Under the pieces are notes generated by a model. That model had not been told where the DNA came from. It saw nothing but the letters and a program-made list of their open reading frames with translations, and did no database searches. Of a stretch of DNA of 64,000 nt, positions 11,901 to 23,790 are shown piece after piece. The stretch lies in NCBI GenBank assembly GCA_021234155.1, contig JAJEKV010000535.1:27530-91529 (forward strand). The letters run 5' to 3'. The position numbers and the translations under genes were made by a program. The stretch's first letter is position 1; every line of letters starts with the position of its first letter. Origin of the DNA: Isoetes taiwanensis. Taxonomy: Eukaryota > Streptophyta > Lycopodiopsida > Isoetales > Isoetaceae.

Positions 11901-12070
11901 ATTTTGTAGTTCTTTTCCCTCCAACAAGTGAACAAAGTGTAGCCTGGTTCATCTGGTAGCCTCTTTGTGCTGTGTTCCCATGTCTCTACTAGACATATGA
12001 TGTCCTTGTCTCGTTGCCCGTTTGGCGTTCTCCATCATCCCATGGATATCCGTCAGTTCGATTACCGGGT
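8940..12070 (-). pseudogene. LINE ORF2 relic: endonuclease, reverse transcriptase, zinc knuckle
   Basis: The endonuclease (about 12,060-11,640) reads DKDIICLVETWEHS, then GRGSAGLACYIRNS and LLIVYYPP, as in APE-type LINE endonucleases with the catalytic Glu in the ET motif. The reverse transcriptase (about 10,620-9,850) has NYRTIMV, then FRDFKKAFDTKVRDKLLLRL (10,330-10,270), a PLS block near 10,100, GIYIDALQNWLGKDKE, and KTKIVTF. The polymerase YADD box near 9,990 is broken by a small deletion that also makes a stop. A post-polymerase block follows (9,500-9,800). Near 9,042-8,980 lies a zinc knuckle, CRVCDSGKIEDEEHMVKEC. Frameshifts separate most blocks. Confidence 0.88.
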
Positions 12071-15000
12071 CGTTACTTCTTCCTTCCTTTACGCCCCCCC
12101 TGTCCCCTGTTTGTTCTATTCGTGTCCTTTCCTTTTTGTCCTCTCGTTCTTGCTCCACGATCTCCCCTCTCTCCCTTGTCATCTTTATGCTCTTCTCTAG
12201 GTCCCTTCCGGCCTCTTTTAGTTTCCCCATCCTACTTTGTGTTTGTGTTTAGAATCTTTGAATTTTGTTTCGGTCTGTTGCTTTCGGGATGGTGTTATTT
12301 CCCTCATCGCCCCGTTTGTCCCTGCCCCTCTCACTACCTGGTTTCTTGATTCCCATCTCCCCTCGGCCCCTAGCGAGTCCATTTCCATCCTTTCGTTGCG
12401 GTTCTTGCGTGTGTTCTCCCTTCCTCTTTTGAGGTATAGTTTCCCATTCTTTACCCACAGCTTGTACTCTTTGGGCTTCGGTTCTCGACTTTTGCGGTTC
12501 TCATTGTAACCCCTTTGTCTGCATGGGTGTCGGGGCCTCTTGTACTTTGAGTTCATTCACGAGTTTGAACCTGCGTGGATGATCCTTTCTTTGGCTGCCG
12601 GGTCTCTCATAGTCACATTTATATGTCAGCGCTCCCTCTCAAGCTCCGCGCGTCTTTGCTTTCACTATCACATTCCTTTCTGAAACCGTTCTCCATTATC
12701 TCTGCGGTGACCGCGAAGCGTGTCTTCGTTAAACCTCTCGACTACTCCTATCAATCTTACATCAAGTTTAATCCTTTCCTGTTCTTTGAACTCCACTATA
12801 TGCGGTTTAATCCTATCAAAACTTCGCCCGCATCTAGATCTATTTGTTGCTTTTCTAATATCACCAACCTTTGTATGATTTCCGCTTTTTCTTTTCTACC
12901 TCTTCCATCCTCTTCGAATTTCCACCTCGTATCTTCCACCACACTGCACCCGTTCTTCCACTTTCCCTATTGCCTCCTTGTTGCATTTTTACCGCTTGGC
13001 GATGTGTTGATTGCTTCCATCCTCGGGACCACGGCTTCCAGCCTTCGATCCATCTGCGCCAAGAAGTCTTGCAGATCTTGCTTGAGTTCCTCCTGCTTGC
13101 CCAGCTCCTGCTTGGCTAGCCATTCTTCTTTTGTTGTTTGCGATGGTTTAAACCATTCGAATTCCTTTCATTGCTCACTCTCTCTGTGCTTTCACCGTTT
13201 CCTATCTCTCTTAGCGGGCTTGCTATATGTTGTTCCTTTATTTATCCGTTCGAGCCTTTTCCCCATATTCTTTTCAGTTTTTGAATTTCAAAATTGAATC
13301 ATCCTACCTAAGATATGATTCTTTTGGGTGTTTTCGTCCGCCATTTACTATCGGCTGTCTTTATGGTAGCACTTAGGTTTGTATTCAATTCCACGGATTC
13401 GGTAATTTTTCGGTATCAAGCTGGACTGTTTTGGGTTTCTTTGTATCCTTTTTGGGAGTGGGTTTTATGTGACTTTGGTGCACCAATGGGAGGATTGGAT
13501 CCTCTTTGTCACGGTGTCACGGTAGGGAGTTGCCTCCCACTATCCCGTTTGGCAACCTCTCGTCTTTCCACTTCCATTTTCGTTTCCATTCTATGGGCGG
13601 GGGTAAGTTGGTGTCATTTGCTTGGCGGTCGGCACCAGCGGGTGGGCTATTTTCCCACTGTCCCTCGGTGTATGGGAGACACCGTCCCCTCTCGTCCCAT
13701 AGCTTAGCCTTCCACCCTTTGCACCATCTACTCCTGGACCCCTATCTTTCGGTTCTCGTTCGTCTCTTCCTCGATTTTTTGTCGTATCACCCAACTTCTC
13801 CTTTTCACTTGTATTTCTACTAGGCCCTTTATTATGCGTCCGTTCAGTACCTATCATGTACCTCCCTTCAATTATATCTATCCTTTCCTTAATACCTCAC
13901 GACCTCAATGCATCCTTGATACCATCTATATATTATATTTTACATTCTATAATGCCTTGTTGTATTACTATAATTCTACTACTACTACATTTCTATATTT
14001 CTTCCGTCCCAGTGTGTGGGCCCATACCGGGGGTCGTTACCACCTTACACATCGTCCTCTTTTACCTTCAATGCGTGTTTACGCCAGCTTTTGCTTATAT
14101 GCTTCTTCCTAGATTCATAAGTCTCTAAGTACGTTACTTGTTGACAAGTAACGGTTTCCGTTCATGCATGGTTTATCGATAAGCCGGCCACCCCTGTTAG
14201 TTCTTGTTTGTCGTGTCTAGCCGAGTCTTGGATACCCTTACCTAAATTACTACGTATCACCCAATATGTTCTTCGTGATCCTCGAGATGTGGCGCGGGCA
14301 TCCCCGCTTTTCTGCAGATTAGCTCGGCTGATTTAGCTACATCATATTAGTTCACGAAATACAGATATGGTATACGTCTCTTTTTGCTTTAGGGAAAGAA
14401 TAACCAACACTGGGACACGAAGTTACTGTGGATAACCTCCGATGTTATATTTACTGCAAAAAAATCTACATTAAAAGGAGAGTTCTTCTCTCACAAACAT
14501 TGCTTATCTTTTCAGCCATTCTTATACAAAATCTTTTCTCATACAGACATACAAACAAACCGGTTTTGTTTCCCTTCTGCCCGGGATTACTTACCTGCAC
14601 TGATCTGTTACAGTCCGATGCTGGTGCCTATTATCTTTTCATAGTATCATCTAAAAAGTCGATGCAGTTTCTGAACCTAACTTGTTTGAACAAAGGATTG
14701 TTTTGAACAGACAACAGAAAAAGAGAAGTGCAACAGGACAAAAAGATATAAAAGGTAAAAGGATAAAAAGGTCAAAAAGATAAAAAAGAGTAGCACAAAA
14801 GGAGAGCATGGCATGCATCTGCTCGGGCCTCCCCTGATTTCATACTGGTCCGACTCTTTTCCTGCCCATAACTAATTCTTTAGCTTCTTTTCCTCTGATG
14901 GTTCCCCGATCTTTTTAACTTTTTCGAGATTCCTCCCCATATATCGCCCAAGACAAAAATCGACGGGATTCTTTCGCATAGATAAATACAAACCTTGCCG

Positions 15001-15480
15001 AAATCACATACCGTAAGATTGTGCCGATAGCTTCGAAGACCTTTGTATGGCGGCATGAACCTGCGATCTATTGAAGCATTGCATTAGGCGATCCATGTCT
15101 TGGCGCCTCACCGAATCGTTTTTGTCGCCCTAAAACTCCGAAAGTACTTCAAGCAACCCTAGGGTATACCGGCTATCCCGCATGGATCGAAAGCATGATG
15201 GATTACGTCACGATGCATGCATAGCACTTTCGACGCGGTGATGCATGAAGGCAAGCCTCGCTTTCAGGCACATACAACCGCCGGGCGGATACACCCGCAG
15301 ATGAGGCTCCTCAAGCTCGGGATTGAATAACTTTGTCAAGTTGCACGGGGTGCGGAGTTGGAGCGCTTCTGCCCCCATCTACACTCACAAGAACCTTTTT
15401 CCCCTTGTCCATATACTTGATCCCGAAATAAGGGTCGATGCTTGTTGGCTTCCTTGCTCGGTGAATTTCCAATCTCGGGA
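12071..15480 (-). pseudogene. LINE ORF1-like relic with coiled coil (and unidentified 5' part)
   Basis: Around 13,140-13,000 the minus strand reads a heptad-like segment (KQEELKQDLQDFLAQMDRRL, then EAVVPRM), a coiled coil as expected in an ORF1 protein. Lys/Arg/Glu-rich frames fill 12,100-12,560 and 13,590-13,860. Farther 5', between about 15,480 and 14,880, broken frames read PELEEPHLRVYPPGGCMCLK and RRQDMDRLMQCFNRSQVHAA, which look coding but match no family I know. Whether this belongs to the LINE or to an older gene or element beneath it is open. Confidence 0.5.
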
Positions 15481-15600
15481 TCCCGGTGGCTCAAGCTGAT
15501 CTGGAGAAACCGATTTCTAAAGGGCCTTCACTATCACTCTTTCTCGTTGTAATCGTTATATATAGGGTTTTAGAATATTTAGGGTTTACGAAAATTTGTC

Positions 15601-16922
15601 CGATTTCCCGCCTACTTAATTCCGGCCGTCCGTCTTAAATGCCAGTCTTGTCCTATCCTGTCCCAAGAGTTTTCGTCTGCTAATCCCCGCCACACATCCC
15701 TATCCCTAGAGCTGACATGTGTACCTTTCCTATTTTCTCTATACTACTCATTATTATGGCTATCCGTAGCTGTCATGATCACTACTACCCTATTCGTTAT
15801 TTTAACGACCTTTTTTTTTTTTTTTTTTTTTTTTACCCTCCTTTCCTAATTTGCCACGTGCCCTATTCTTTTGACTGCTGGACCATTCGCCTGATGTTAT
15901 CTCGCCACTTTGCCACGTTCAAGCCCCTTGTTTCCAAATTCCTTAATTTTCCCCATTTTGATTTATTTTATTTTATGCCTATCCTTATTTCTCAACGGCT
16001 CAGGGTTTTGAATCTTCGTCACCGAAACTTTGAGCTCCTCTTCCCTGTGCCCTCTTGTATTCTACAATTATTATGTACGTTGAGTCGTGTGTTATCGGCT
16101 CCTTTATCTACCTTGAATTTCAAATTATCTATAGCAACGATCCGCCCCGATCTAATAGTGTTGTGTCCTCGCTCATGCGGAGATATCTATCCGTTTTTTT
16201 CGCCCGGATCAATCATACATTTGTATACTACATAATTTATCTCCTAAGAAGTATGAACATAGTATAATCCCTCGAACAAATTTTGAGAAAACTAGTGTGT
16301 TAAGAATCATGAGAGCCGGGAGATATGCATTTGGAGCCGATATTTAGTTTTTTCCGTCGGATCGCCTCCCCCATCGCCTCCCCATCGCCTCCCCATTTCT
16401 AGTATATGTAGAGGTTGATGATCCGAAGTTCGACGTTGGATGGTCTGGCGTCGAAAGAGATAGCCCTTCTCTGGAAAGAAGCAGTCTAGGTTGATGATGT
16501 AATTGAGCAGCTCTTGAAGTGTCATAAAACATTTCGTCACATAATTTGGAATGGGCAAGGTTGTAAAACAAGTGATTCCTTATCTCAGGAAGCACTCAGA
16601 AAGCACTTACATGGAGGAAGCATATAAACAGTTGTTAAATCTCTGTTATATGCATCACATGCCATATTTTGAAGAAGGCAAAGATAATCTGCGATTTGAA
16701 TTTCCTAAGAATTATGTCTAAGGGAGAGTGATGACATTATTCCTTGGGTATTTCATTGTCTAATTATTGTTTATCACTTTTTTTAAGCTTTGGAAGAGAT
16801 GGCATGTGCAATGGTGGAAATTGGCATGTCCAAAAAATTTGCAGTTTGCAGTGTGAACGATCTTTAATTCTAAAGAAATTTTTCAAGTGGGCAAATATGT
16901 TGGTCAAATTTTAGATACTTGT
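15601..16922. other. Pyrimidine-rich spacer, no gene seen
   Basis: The composition resembles the LINE antisense strand. It contains a T run at about 15,811-15,834 and three copies of a GCCTCCCCAT unit at about 16,366-16,396. AGGGTTTTAG near 15,567 follows a TATATATA on the plus strand. No reading frame shows a known motif. Confidence 0.4.
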
Positions 16923-16929
16923 GCTTACA

Positions 16930-17139
16930 TTTTTTTTTTTTTTTTTTTTGTTGAAGGACGTCAGACTTTATTCAATCAAAGAGTCAAATACAAGTATAAA
17001 TGCAGAGACAGGAATAAAATCTCAGCGGATAAGCGGAGACCCACCGAGTGAAGCAACCTGCCTAAGCATAAGAGTGCACATCCAAAAACTCCTCAAAAAT
17101 CACCCGCCTCTTGCGAGGGGCAAGTGAAGAACAATGATG
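16930..17139 (-). mobile_element. Short poly(A) retroelement (SINE or 5'-truncated LINE)
   Basis: On the minus strand the 210-bp unit ends GAATAAAGTCTGACGTCCTT, then CAAC and an A run. A possible target-site duplication, GCTTACA, flanks it at 16,923-16,929 and 17,140-17,146. The terminal GTCCTTCAA before the A run is also seen at the LINE ending at 33,584. I saw no clear pol III boxes, so a 5'-truncated LINE is the likelier reading. Confidence 0.6.
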
Positions 17140-17146
17140 GCTTACA

Positions 17147-18239
17147 TATGATGGCTTTTTGTTCAATTTAGGCTAGGATCAAATTGCCACTAATTTTAAG
17201 AATATGGGTTTGAGATTCCTATATTGCCTGTTATTTGCAATTTGTTTTCTAGGCTAAAATGGAAATACCCCTTGGCCCATTTGAATTATCTGGATATATA
17301 TATTTCTAATAAATATTACTATGCATAAGCACTTTAAATGTAAAATATCAAATTTTTAGCAAAGAAACTAGCATGGATTTTCTTAATGATAAAATGATGA
17401 GTCTTTTGATTCTGAAATTACAATAGGATGATTAATGAACTCTTTACTTTTTGTTATTACCACTAATAACAAAATGGATACCATTTATATCTGCAAAATG
17501 ACACTGCTTTCCAAGTTGAGGATGCCTTGTTATGTTTATTAAACTAGCAAAATGACACTTTTCAAGTTGAAGATGCCTTATTATGTTTATTAAACCAATA
17601 TAGTTGCATTGTCTAAAGCACCATTTATTTGAGACAATACCATTTGTAGTCAACTTATGATTTTTAACAAAAGGAATTGAAACATTTTAATGTATGAAAC
17701 AACATTGCTTCACAAAAAAAATAGGTAGACAACATAAAAGAACCCAGCTTTGACCACGTACTTAAAAAATGGCAAAGATTCACTATTATAAATATACTAA
17801 TAAGTTAAATAAGCAAACTACCATAAAGAACCATGATGGTGAACTATAGTAAGTAGTCAGTCATGGTTATTCAACACATTAAGCCACATAGTAACATTTA
17901 TAAATGGTTTCATTAAAAAGATGATGGAAAAAGTGATAACCTTTTTTTTTTGTTTTTTTTTTTTTGGGGGGGGGGAGGAGTTGGGGGCACGCTTGTGATA
18001 TATAAAAATAATGAACCACCCTTGTCCACATATTATATAGGAGAGTAATAGACCTATCCAAAACAGTTAATAACAATTCTATGGTAGCATATTACATGTG
18101 AAGCTTAAGTTCTATATCAGCATTTTGAGAAGAAGGGGAGGCTTGAGCGAATCTGCATAAACATTCATAACAGGGCAGCATTATATGTTACGAGTTAGAT
18201 TTTTTTGCTCACAGGCTAGGTTTTGGCATTGCTTCAATC
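17147..18239. other. AT-rich spacer
   Basis: There is no gene. At about 17,480-17,610 two related blocks carry GCAAAATGACAC and CAAGTTGA.GATGCCTT. A T-then-G homopolymer run lies at about 17,941-17,977. Confidence 0.4.
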
Positions 18240-18466
18240 TAGGATTCTCCCTCTTCGGAACGTCCGCTTCGAGCGATTTTTGATGCATTAAAAAGCCAGT
18301 GCAATAAGCTTTCCAATTGTGTATGGCATCAGGTGGTTTTTGCTCTTTGCTGGCCAATTGGTCTCCATGGACGCTAAAAATCTATTCTATTCTATTCTAT
18401 TCTATTCTATTCTATTCTATTCTATTCTATTCTATTCTATTCTATTCTATTCTATTCTATTCTATT
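18240..18466 (+). mobile_element. LINE 3' end with (TATTC)17 tail
   Basis: The end reads GGTCTCCATGGACGCTAAAA and is followed at 18,381-18,465 by about 17 units of TCTAT. This is the same terminal box (TGGACGTTAA) found at the ends of the other LINE copies at 8.59, 34.5, 42.9, 43.4 and 55.2 kb. The body is heavily 5'-truncated and its left edge is not clear. Confidence 0.7.
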
Positions 18467-18583
18467 TCAGTCCCGTAATTGGGATCATCTATTTCGACCT
18501 CCGTGGTTATCGTCGCCAGTATAAAGACATTCCCACAATTTACTGCTTCTATGGTCTCTCCAGCACTGTGACTCAATCCTCTT

Positions 18584-18752
18584 GCCTATGCCCCTCTCCT
18601 AGATTTGCAACATTTCCTCCCTCTCATTCTATTTATACTTCTTCATCTCTGTCTCATCCTTGTAATGTGCCTATGCTCCTCTCCTAGATTTGCAACATTT
18701 CCCCCCACTCGTTCTATTTGTATTTCCTCATCTCTACCTCATCCTTCTAGTG
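18584..18752. repeat. Tandem duplication, 85-bp unit
   Basis: Two copies start with GCCTATGC(C/T)CCTCTCCTAG at 18,584 and 18,669 and differ at several positions. It is C/T-rich and has no gene. Confidence 0.8.
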
Positions 18753-19686
18753 TCTTTGTTACTGCCTCAATTCCTTCTTCTCTTGCCCCCTCATCCTCTT
18801 TCAGGCCTTCTGCCATCTCCTACTCTCCCTTCTATTCCATGATCTACTCCTAATATTGTTGCTCGAGTCTCATAATAAACGCGCTTCAGTGACTGGATTA
18901 AGAGTGACATGACATTTGGTGTCTGTTCTGTTCGTGTTATTGCCGATGTGAATCTCATGATGAAGCATAACAGAAAAGAGGTTTCCATATATATGAAAGA
19001 GTTGCAGTCTCTTGAAGATTGGATGGATGTTCAATTAGCTCAGGATAATGTGTTCTATGAAGCAAAGATCTTTGCTCAGGCTAGTGTTTCGATTGTGGAG
19101 ATAGATCATAGTGTCCACTTGCAAAGTTTGCACAATCTAGTATCTCATGCGGGAGTATGTCATTTGACTGGTCAGTTCCTTGATCTCAAAAAAGTTCCTT
19201 GATCTCAAAAAGATGGGCTTTTGGTTGGAACAACATCTTTAAAGATTAACATCTTTAAAGATTAGGATTGCCTCGGAATGAGTCTCTGAAAGTTCTGGAT
19301 AAGCAAAGCAATTATTTCGTAGTGATGTTCGAGTCCCTTATTATTGTTGGCAAACTAGTGGAACGTGGAATGGATCCAAGTAAACACCCCTGGATTTCTG
19401 CCTAACAAGTCTGATGCACGTCATATACCATGTTCGTTTGCTTTGAAGGACTTTCCTATTAAGCTGCAGATCCCAGGTCGCCATTGCCAATGGATTAGAA
19501 CTGCACCTTGCCCATTTTCTTGTCAGTGGTCGTTGTATTTGTGGACCCCTTCCTAACGAAGCCTCTCTACCAAAATTTGCGATTTTTAAGAGTGGCCCAT
19601 TCTTTTTTAAATACAAATTGTCATTGCTTAACAGTCCCGAGCTTGCAAATATGTTCTTGATGCTAAGGAACTAAATATCATACTCA
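18753..19686 (+). other. Spacer with an unidentified 98-codon frame
   Basis: An open frame at 18,909-19,202 has no recognisable domain. It ends in a short duplication (TTCCTTGATCTCAAAAA twice), and ATCTTTAAAGATTA is duplicated at about 19,232-19,265. This looks like decayed repeat DNA. Confidence 0.3.
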
Positions 19687-19848
19687 GAGACCCACCATTC
19701 ACATCCCTCTTGCTTTTATCTCTCCTACTTCTACTCCTCATGTTTCCATCCCTATTTCTACCACTCTGAGACCTACCATTCCCATCCCTCTTGCTTTTGT
19801 CTCTCCTACTTCTACTCCTCATGTTTCCATCCCTACCTCTATCACTCG
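19687..19848. repeat. Tandem duplication, 81-bp unit
   Basis: Two copies start GAGACC(C/T)ACCATTC at 19,687 and 19,768, with only a few differences. Confidence 0.8.
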
Positions 19849-20492
19849 CGAATCGCCCCCTCGTCTTACGCCCTACTCTTACGCCCTCGCCACATGCCCC
19901 ATCGCCACATGCACGGTGCCTATGATTATCTTTCTACCCCCTTGACATCATTGCACGCAAACAAGAGCTCCTTGAAGAAGGATGGCCATTGCTCGCATGA
20001 AAAACGCCGCTCGGCGAATGAATAGCTTTGCACCACTGCCCTCTACATATGCTTCTCCCTGTTGAGCCACCATTCCTCATCAATGTTACCACACTTCCAA
20101 TAGCGTCACGGGCACACTGGACTCACGAGCACACTGGATTGACCAAGTAGATACTAGGTCTCATCCTCCAGATTCACCTGCACAATGAAGTTATCTCCTT
20201 GCCTACACAATGAAGATATCTCCTGGAATGTACGGGGGGTTGCCTCCTCTCTTCCTAAAAGGAGCAGATTGTCCATGGGCCTAGCTAGGTGGGACTCCAG
20301 GTGTGTTCGCAAGAGCATAAGTGCAAAGAAGAGGATGCATATAACGTTGCTGCGGTAATAAAAAGGCAATACAATGTTATTATTGCAGGTATTAGCTAAG
20401 GTTGGTGTCCTTACAGCATTACAATATGGAGGCAAAATATTGTAGGAGGAGGGAAATAAATTAGAACTTCCAAAAGAACCAATATAGGCAGA
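19849..20492. other. Spacer, nothing recognisable
   Basis: C/T-rich sequence grades into mixed sequence. No motif or convincing frame is present. Confidence 0.35.
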
Positions 20493-20873
20493 TTGAGGAG
20501 TTGGTGGAATACATGGAAATTCAGTTGTTGGCAGAAGATAAGGCTAGATTCCACCAACTCGTCAATTCTCAATATGAGAAACATAAGCTGAATTGCATTT
20601 TCCATCATTCAATGTCATTCAACTTCTATATTGTTGAGGCAAAAAGCAAAAAATTAAATTTATTTTACAACTACATTAGTATGGTTGCCTTAGTGATTAC
20701 CAACTCATGCAAGGTTCATCAGTAGCCACCTTCCATAGGAGAGACATGAGATGAATTCCATTTTCCCCGAGTCAACTTCTATACCGTTCAGCCAAAAAAC
20801 AAAAGATTCAACCCAATTCACAACTACATTAGTCTGGCTGCCTGAGTGATTACTAATTCAGGCAGCAGACACA
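20493..20873. repeat. Small inverted repeat and diverged direct repeat
   Basis: GAGGAGTTGGTGGAAT (about 20,495) pairs with ATTCCACCAACTC (about 20,549). Then a block of about 135 bp at 20,576-20,713 is repeated at about 20,741-20,873. Shared parts include TTCAACTTCTATA and ACAACTACATTAGT. There is no coding evidence. Confidence 0.65.
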
Positions 20874-21587
20874 AACACTAAACACATTGGCTGGATAACT
20901 TAGGTTCACCACTAAAATAGCCAACAAATTTCATCTTCAAGTTCCCAACTTGGTCACACTATGGCGAAAATAGAATATCAATTAGCGACCCAACCAATAC
21001 TCCCCCTACAGTTTTAGCGTGCTAGATTGTGTCCAGCCAAGTAAAAAGTAAAACTGGATACTCATTTTTTTCCCTTCTCGTCTCATATCCGAGCAGCAGA
21101 AAAGCTAAGATCCTCTGTCTACAGTTTAGATTTAGATGAGGAAATCTTTGGCAAAAGATTTGAATTGAAGCAACAAATCCATAAGCCGTGCACAGATAAA
21201 CATGAATACAATTTCGATATAATCAGAGTATCAGATCAGTGTCAAATAGCAAACCTGACTAGAAAAAATATTTAACAAGCTCCTCATCCCCGTGCCGTAT
21301 ATTCCAAACCCTAGCTTTCCAACTCCGGTGGACGCAATGGTCGATACAAGCACCCAGTATCAGCCGGCTCTTTAAAAGGTATACGAGAGGAAAAGAATAG
21401 GCAAAACACATCCATAACAAGAAATTTTATGATGCTATTCAATAAATGTTAGCTATACAATTGATGATTGCTTCCCCTTTTTCTTCTCAGTTGTGGATGT
21501 TATTCGAGAATCTGAAACAATATAGAACTTGTTCAAATATGCAGGACAATATCATGTACAAAAAATTGCAATTTTTTCTCAATGCTT
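20874..21587. other. Spacer 3' of the CLE gene
   Basis: AT-rich, with no gene recognised. The 3' untranslated part of the minus-strand CLE gene should lie in its right-hand end. Confidence 0.35.
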
Positions 21588-21926
21588 TTAAACAAAGGAA
21601 ACCTGAAAATTTTTATACCCGTTCTGAAGCGGATTCGGACTGCTTGGTACTTTATGAAGACCATCTATTGTTGCTTGCCATGGAACATGAACTTGATGGG
21701 GCTTGTTCCATTTAAAATTATGAACAACAGTCTGCTCGTATGACCTCAAGAGCTTCCTTGCTTGATTAGCCGATGTGTTGTATCTTAGCTTCTTGAATGT
21801 ATAGTTCATGCCTTTAAATTGCATCATAAGTTGAAACATCACCAAAACAACTATGAAGACCACAAAACCTATGGTTTTCTTCTTCATCTTTAGCATCTTG
21901 CTCATGAAGCCTGTAGCAAACTTCAT
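21588..21926 (-). CDS. CLE-family peptide precursor, TDIF-like
   Basis: The intronless frame has its first ATG at 21,926-21,924 and encodes 112 residues. CLE precursors are usually about 70-120. The N-terminus is basic and then strongly hydrophobic (MKKKTIGFVVFIVVLVMFQL, residues 14-33), as in a signal peptide or signal anchor. A variable, Lys/Arg-containing spacer follows. Residues 91-102 (bases 21,656-21,621) read HKVPSSPNPLQN. TDIF/CLE41/44 is HEVPSGPNPISN, so 8 of 12 positions match, including His1, Val3, Pro4, Ser5, Pro7, Asn8, Pro9 and Asn12. The usual Gly6 is Ser here. A 10-residue tail (GYKNFQVSFV) follows. TDIF-type peptides are secreted and act through PXY/TDR receptors to keep cambium and repress xylem fate. 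Expression and activity are inference, and a decayed copy is possible because of Gly6Ser. Confidence 0.72.
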   Translation of the reverse strand: MKFATGFMSKMLKMKKKTIGFVVFIVVLVMFQLMMQFKGMNYTFKKLRYNTSANQARKLLRSYEQTVVHNFKWNKPHQVHVPWQATIDGLHKVPSSPNPLQNGYKNFQVSFV

Positions 21927-23130
21927 ATGCTTCAAAAGAGAACCCAACAAGTTAAAAGAAAGGGTGAATTATAGGTTGTTTCTTGAGTCATGCTTATGGA
22001 TGTGTTTATATAACTATTTTCATTGTCGATGCTTCACGAAATTCTAGGCTCTACTTTGAGAAACTCCACGAACTTCCAGTTTGATTATTTATTTGTGTGC
22101 TACAACTTCATGAAACATTTGTGCTTATAGAGTTACTAAAGTCAAGGCCCATAGCTACATGCAGAGTGTCGACGTCATTGTCTGGTTGGTTAGTTAGTGG
22201 GTGTCATTTGTGGGATTACGTGAAGCATTGTCATGTGACTATATGCTCTGAATGTGTGTTTGCTATGAAACACTCGCATGATTTGATTGAGGGGAATATA
22301 TTGCCAAATTTCTGGATTTGATTTTTGAAATGAACTATTTGAACAAGGTCTATAAATGTTATAATTCATGGTTGCATTGACTGTTTCGATATTTTTAGTC
22401 CATTTACACATTTTTACATGTCAAGACATGTCAACAAGTACATCTATTTACGCCTTAGAAAGTACACACAAACGTGTATGTGAGTCATGTTTGTGCGCGT
22501 GCATGTCTAGGGCAAAGGAAGAATTGAATATAGATGTAGTTGTCTATATGTAGAAGGTATTCTAAGAAAGAAAATATCTAAGACTTCACGCCTTAGTTAG
22601 TTATTAAAAGACTATAAAACACCATTAAAACAATATAATAACAATCGAAAGGGGAGAAAATCTTACTAATTGAGGAGGTACCTAGAACTAGAGGCATACT
22701 AGTTGATCTGCGCGATTAGAACCCTATTATTAGAGATTTGTTTGCCACTACTTCATAATGATGCCAATGTGTTGAATTTAGCAACCATGCATATATGATT
22801 TCTTCAAAAAAGATAGGATTAGGTAAAGAATCTTCATGTGCTTTGTAATGTAGAGCATGTGGCATGGCAATTCGAGGGGCATATTACTGAATTTGTGGAT
22901 TCAAATAGACCTCACTTGCTTAGGATTGTACGAGACACATGTGTAGTGCAAGACTAAAACAATTTTAACAACCAAATAGATTGCAATCCATCTATTAAGG
23001 CATTCTTTGATTATTTTAAGTAGTAGAAAACATATAAGTAAACCAGCCAAGTCAGTAGATGCAAGTTAGTGACTTGAAATCTCAAAGAACAAGACAGGTG
23101 ATAGATGGTTTGGGTAAGAATTGCCACTTA
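21927..23130. other. Spacer upstream of the CLE gene
   Basis: AT-rich, no gene recognised. Short frames (61-74 codons) show no motif. Confidence 0.35.
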
Positions 23131-23270
23131 GAGGGGTTTTAACATGGCATGGGTATGGTTTTAACATGACATGACCAAGGTTTTTACATGGCATGGCATA
23201 GGTTTTAACATGACACGTGCAATAGGCTTTAACATGGAAAGGTATATATGATTTTAACGTGGCTAGATAC
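23131..23270. repeat. Degenerate minisatellite, unit about 25-30 bp
   Basis: The phrase GGTTTTAACATGGCATGG and variants recurs five or six times (for example near 23,135, 23,155, 23,178, 23,205 and 23,229). Confidence 0.7.
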
Positions 23271-23790
23271 CTAGTATATATTTATTAGCACGTGCCACCT
23301 AAAATATATCCTCTCACGTTTTTGGTCTAGGGTATGGTTGCCCGCCACCGCGAACCTACCGTACCCTGTGGTACCAAACGCCACCACCTGCGCCACCCAC
23401 GGTCCCAACGAGCGGCGCTGTGTGTCGCGACTTCAGAGGGCCGAGAGGCCATGGATCCCGAGACATACAGCCAGTCATCGCGCACATGGGAACCCCCGAA
23501 CATGCCCATTCCGAGGCATGATTCAATGCCGGGGGCTGGAATTCGCGCGCAAATTCCAGCCACAATGCATGCAGATGAGATGGGCAATCAGTGTGATTGC
23601 GAAGGAACAAGAAAGCCCGCCATCGATCCGTAGCGCTTGTTACTCAATCGATCCCTTGCCGTCGGCGAAGGGGAGACCAATGGTGTCAACTAGAGTTTGA
23701 CCCAGGCAGCTAGAGGGCGGTAACGCCCGGCAAAGCGAAGCCGCCCTAGAACAAAGAAGAAGCCTCGTGACTAGCGGGACGGGTTCTACA

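Larger units (their letters stand above)
8552..15600 (-). mobile_element. Decayed near-full-length LINE with pentanucleotide tail
   Basis: Read on the minus strand, the order is ORF1-like sequence with a coiled coil, an APE-type endonuclease, a reverse transcriptase, a C-terminal CCHC knuckle, a 3' UTR, and a TATTC tail at 8577-8552. All frames carry stops and shifts, so the copy is dead. The 3' end is firm because the GACGTTAATG box sits directly before the tail. The 5' end is uncertain, between about 14.1 and 15.7 kb. The many plus-strand frames here (rich in Leu, Ser, Pro and Phe) are antisense shadows of its purine-rich coding strand. Confidence 0.85.

Noticed and set aside
8899-14128. 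Many plus-strand frames of 60-240 codons rich in Leu, Ser, Pro and Phe
   Set aside because: They are antisense to the LINE, whose real motifs (endonuclease, RT, knuckle) lie on the minus strand.
23131-23270. CRISPR-like regular repeat
   Set aside because: Units are degenerate and adjacent, with no unique spacers. It is a minisatellite in a plant genome.
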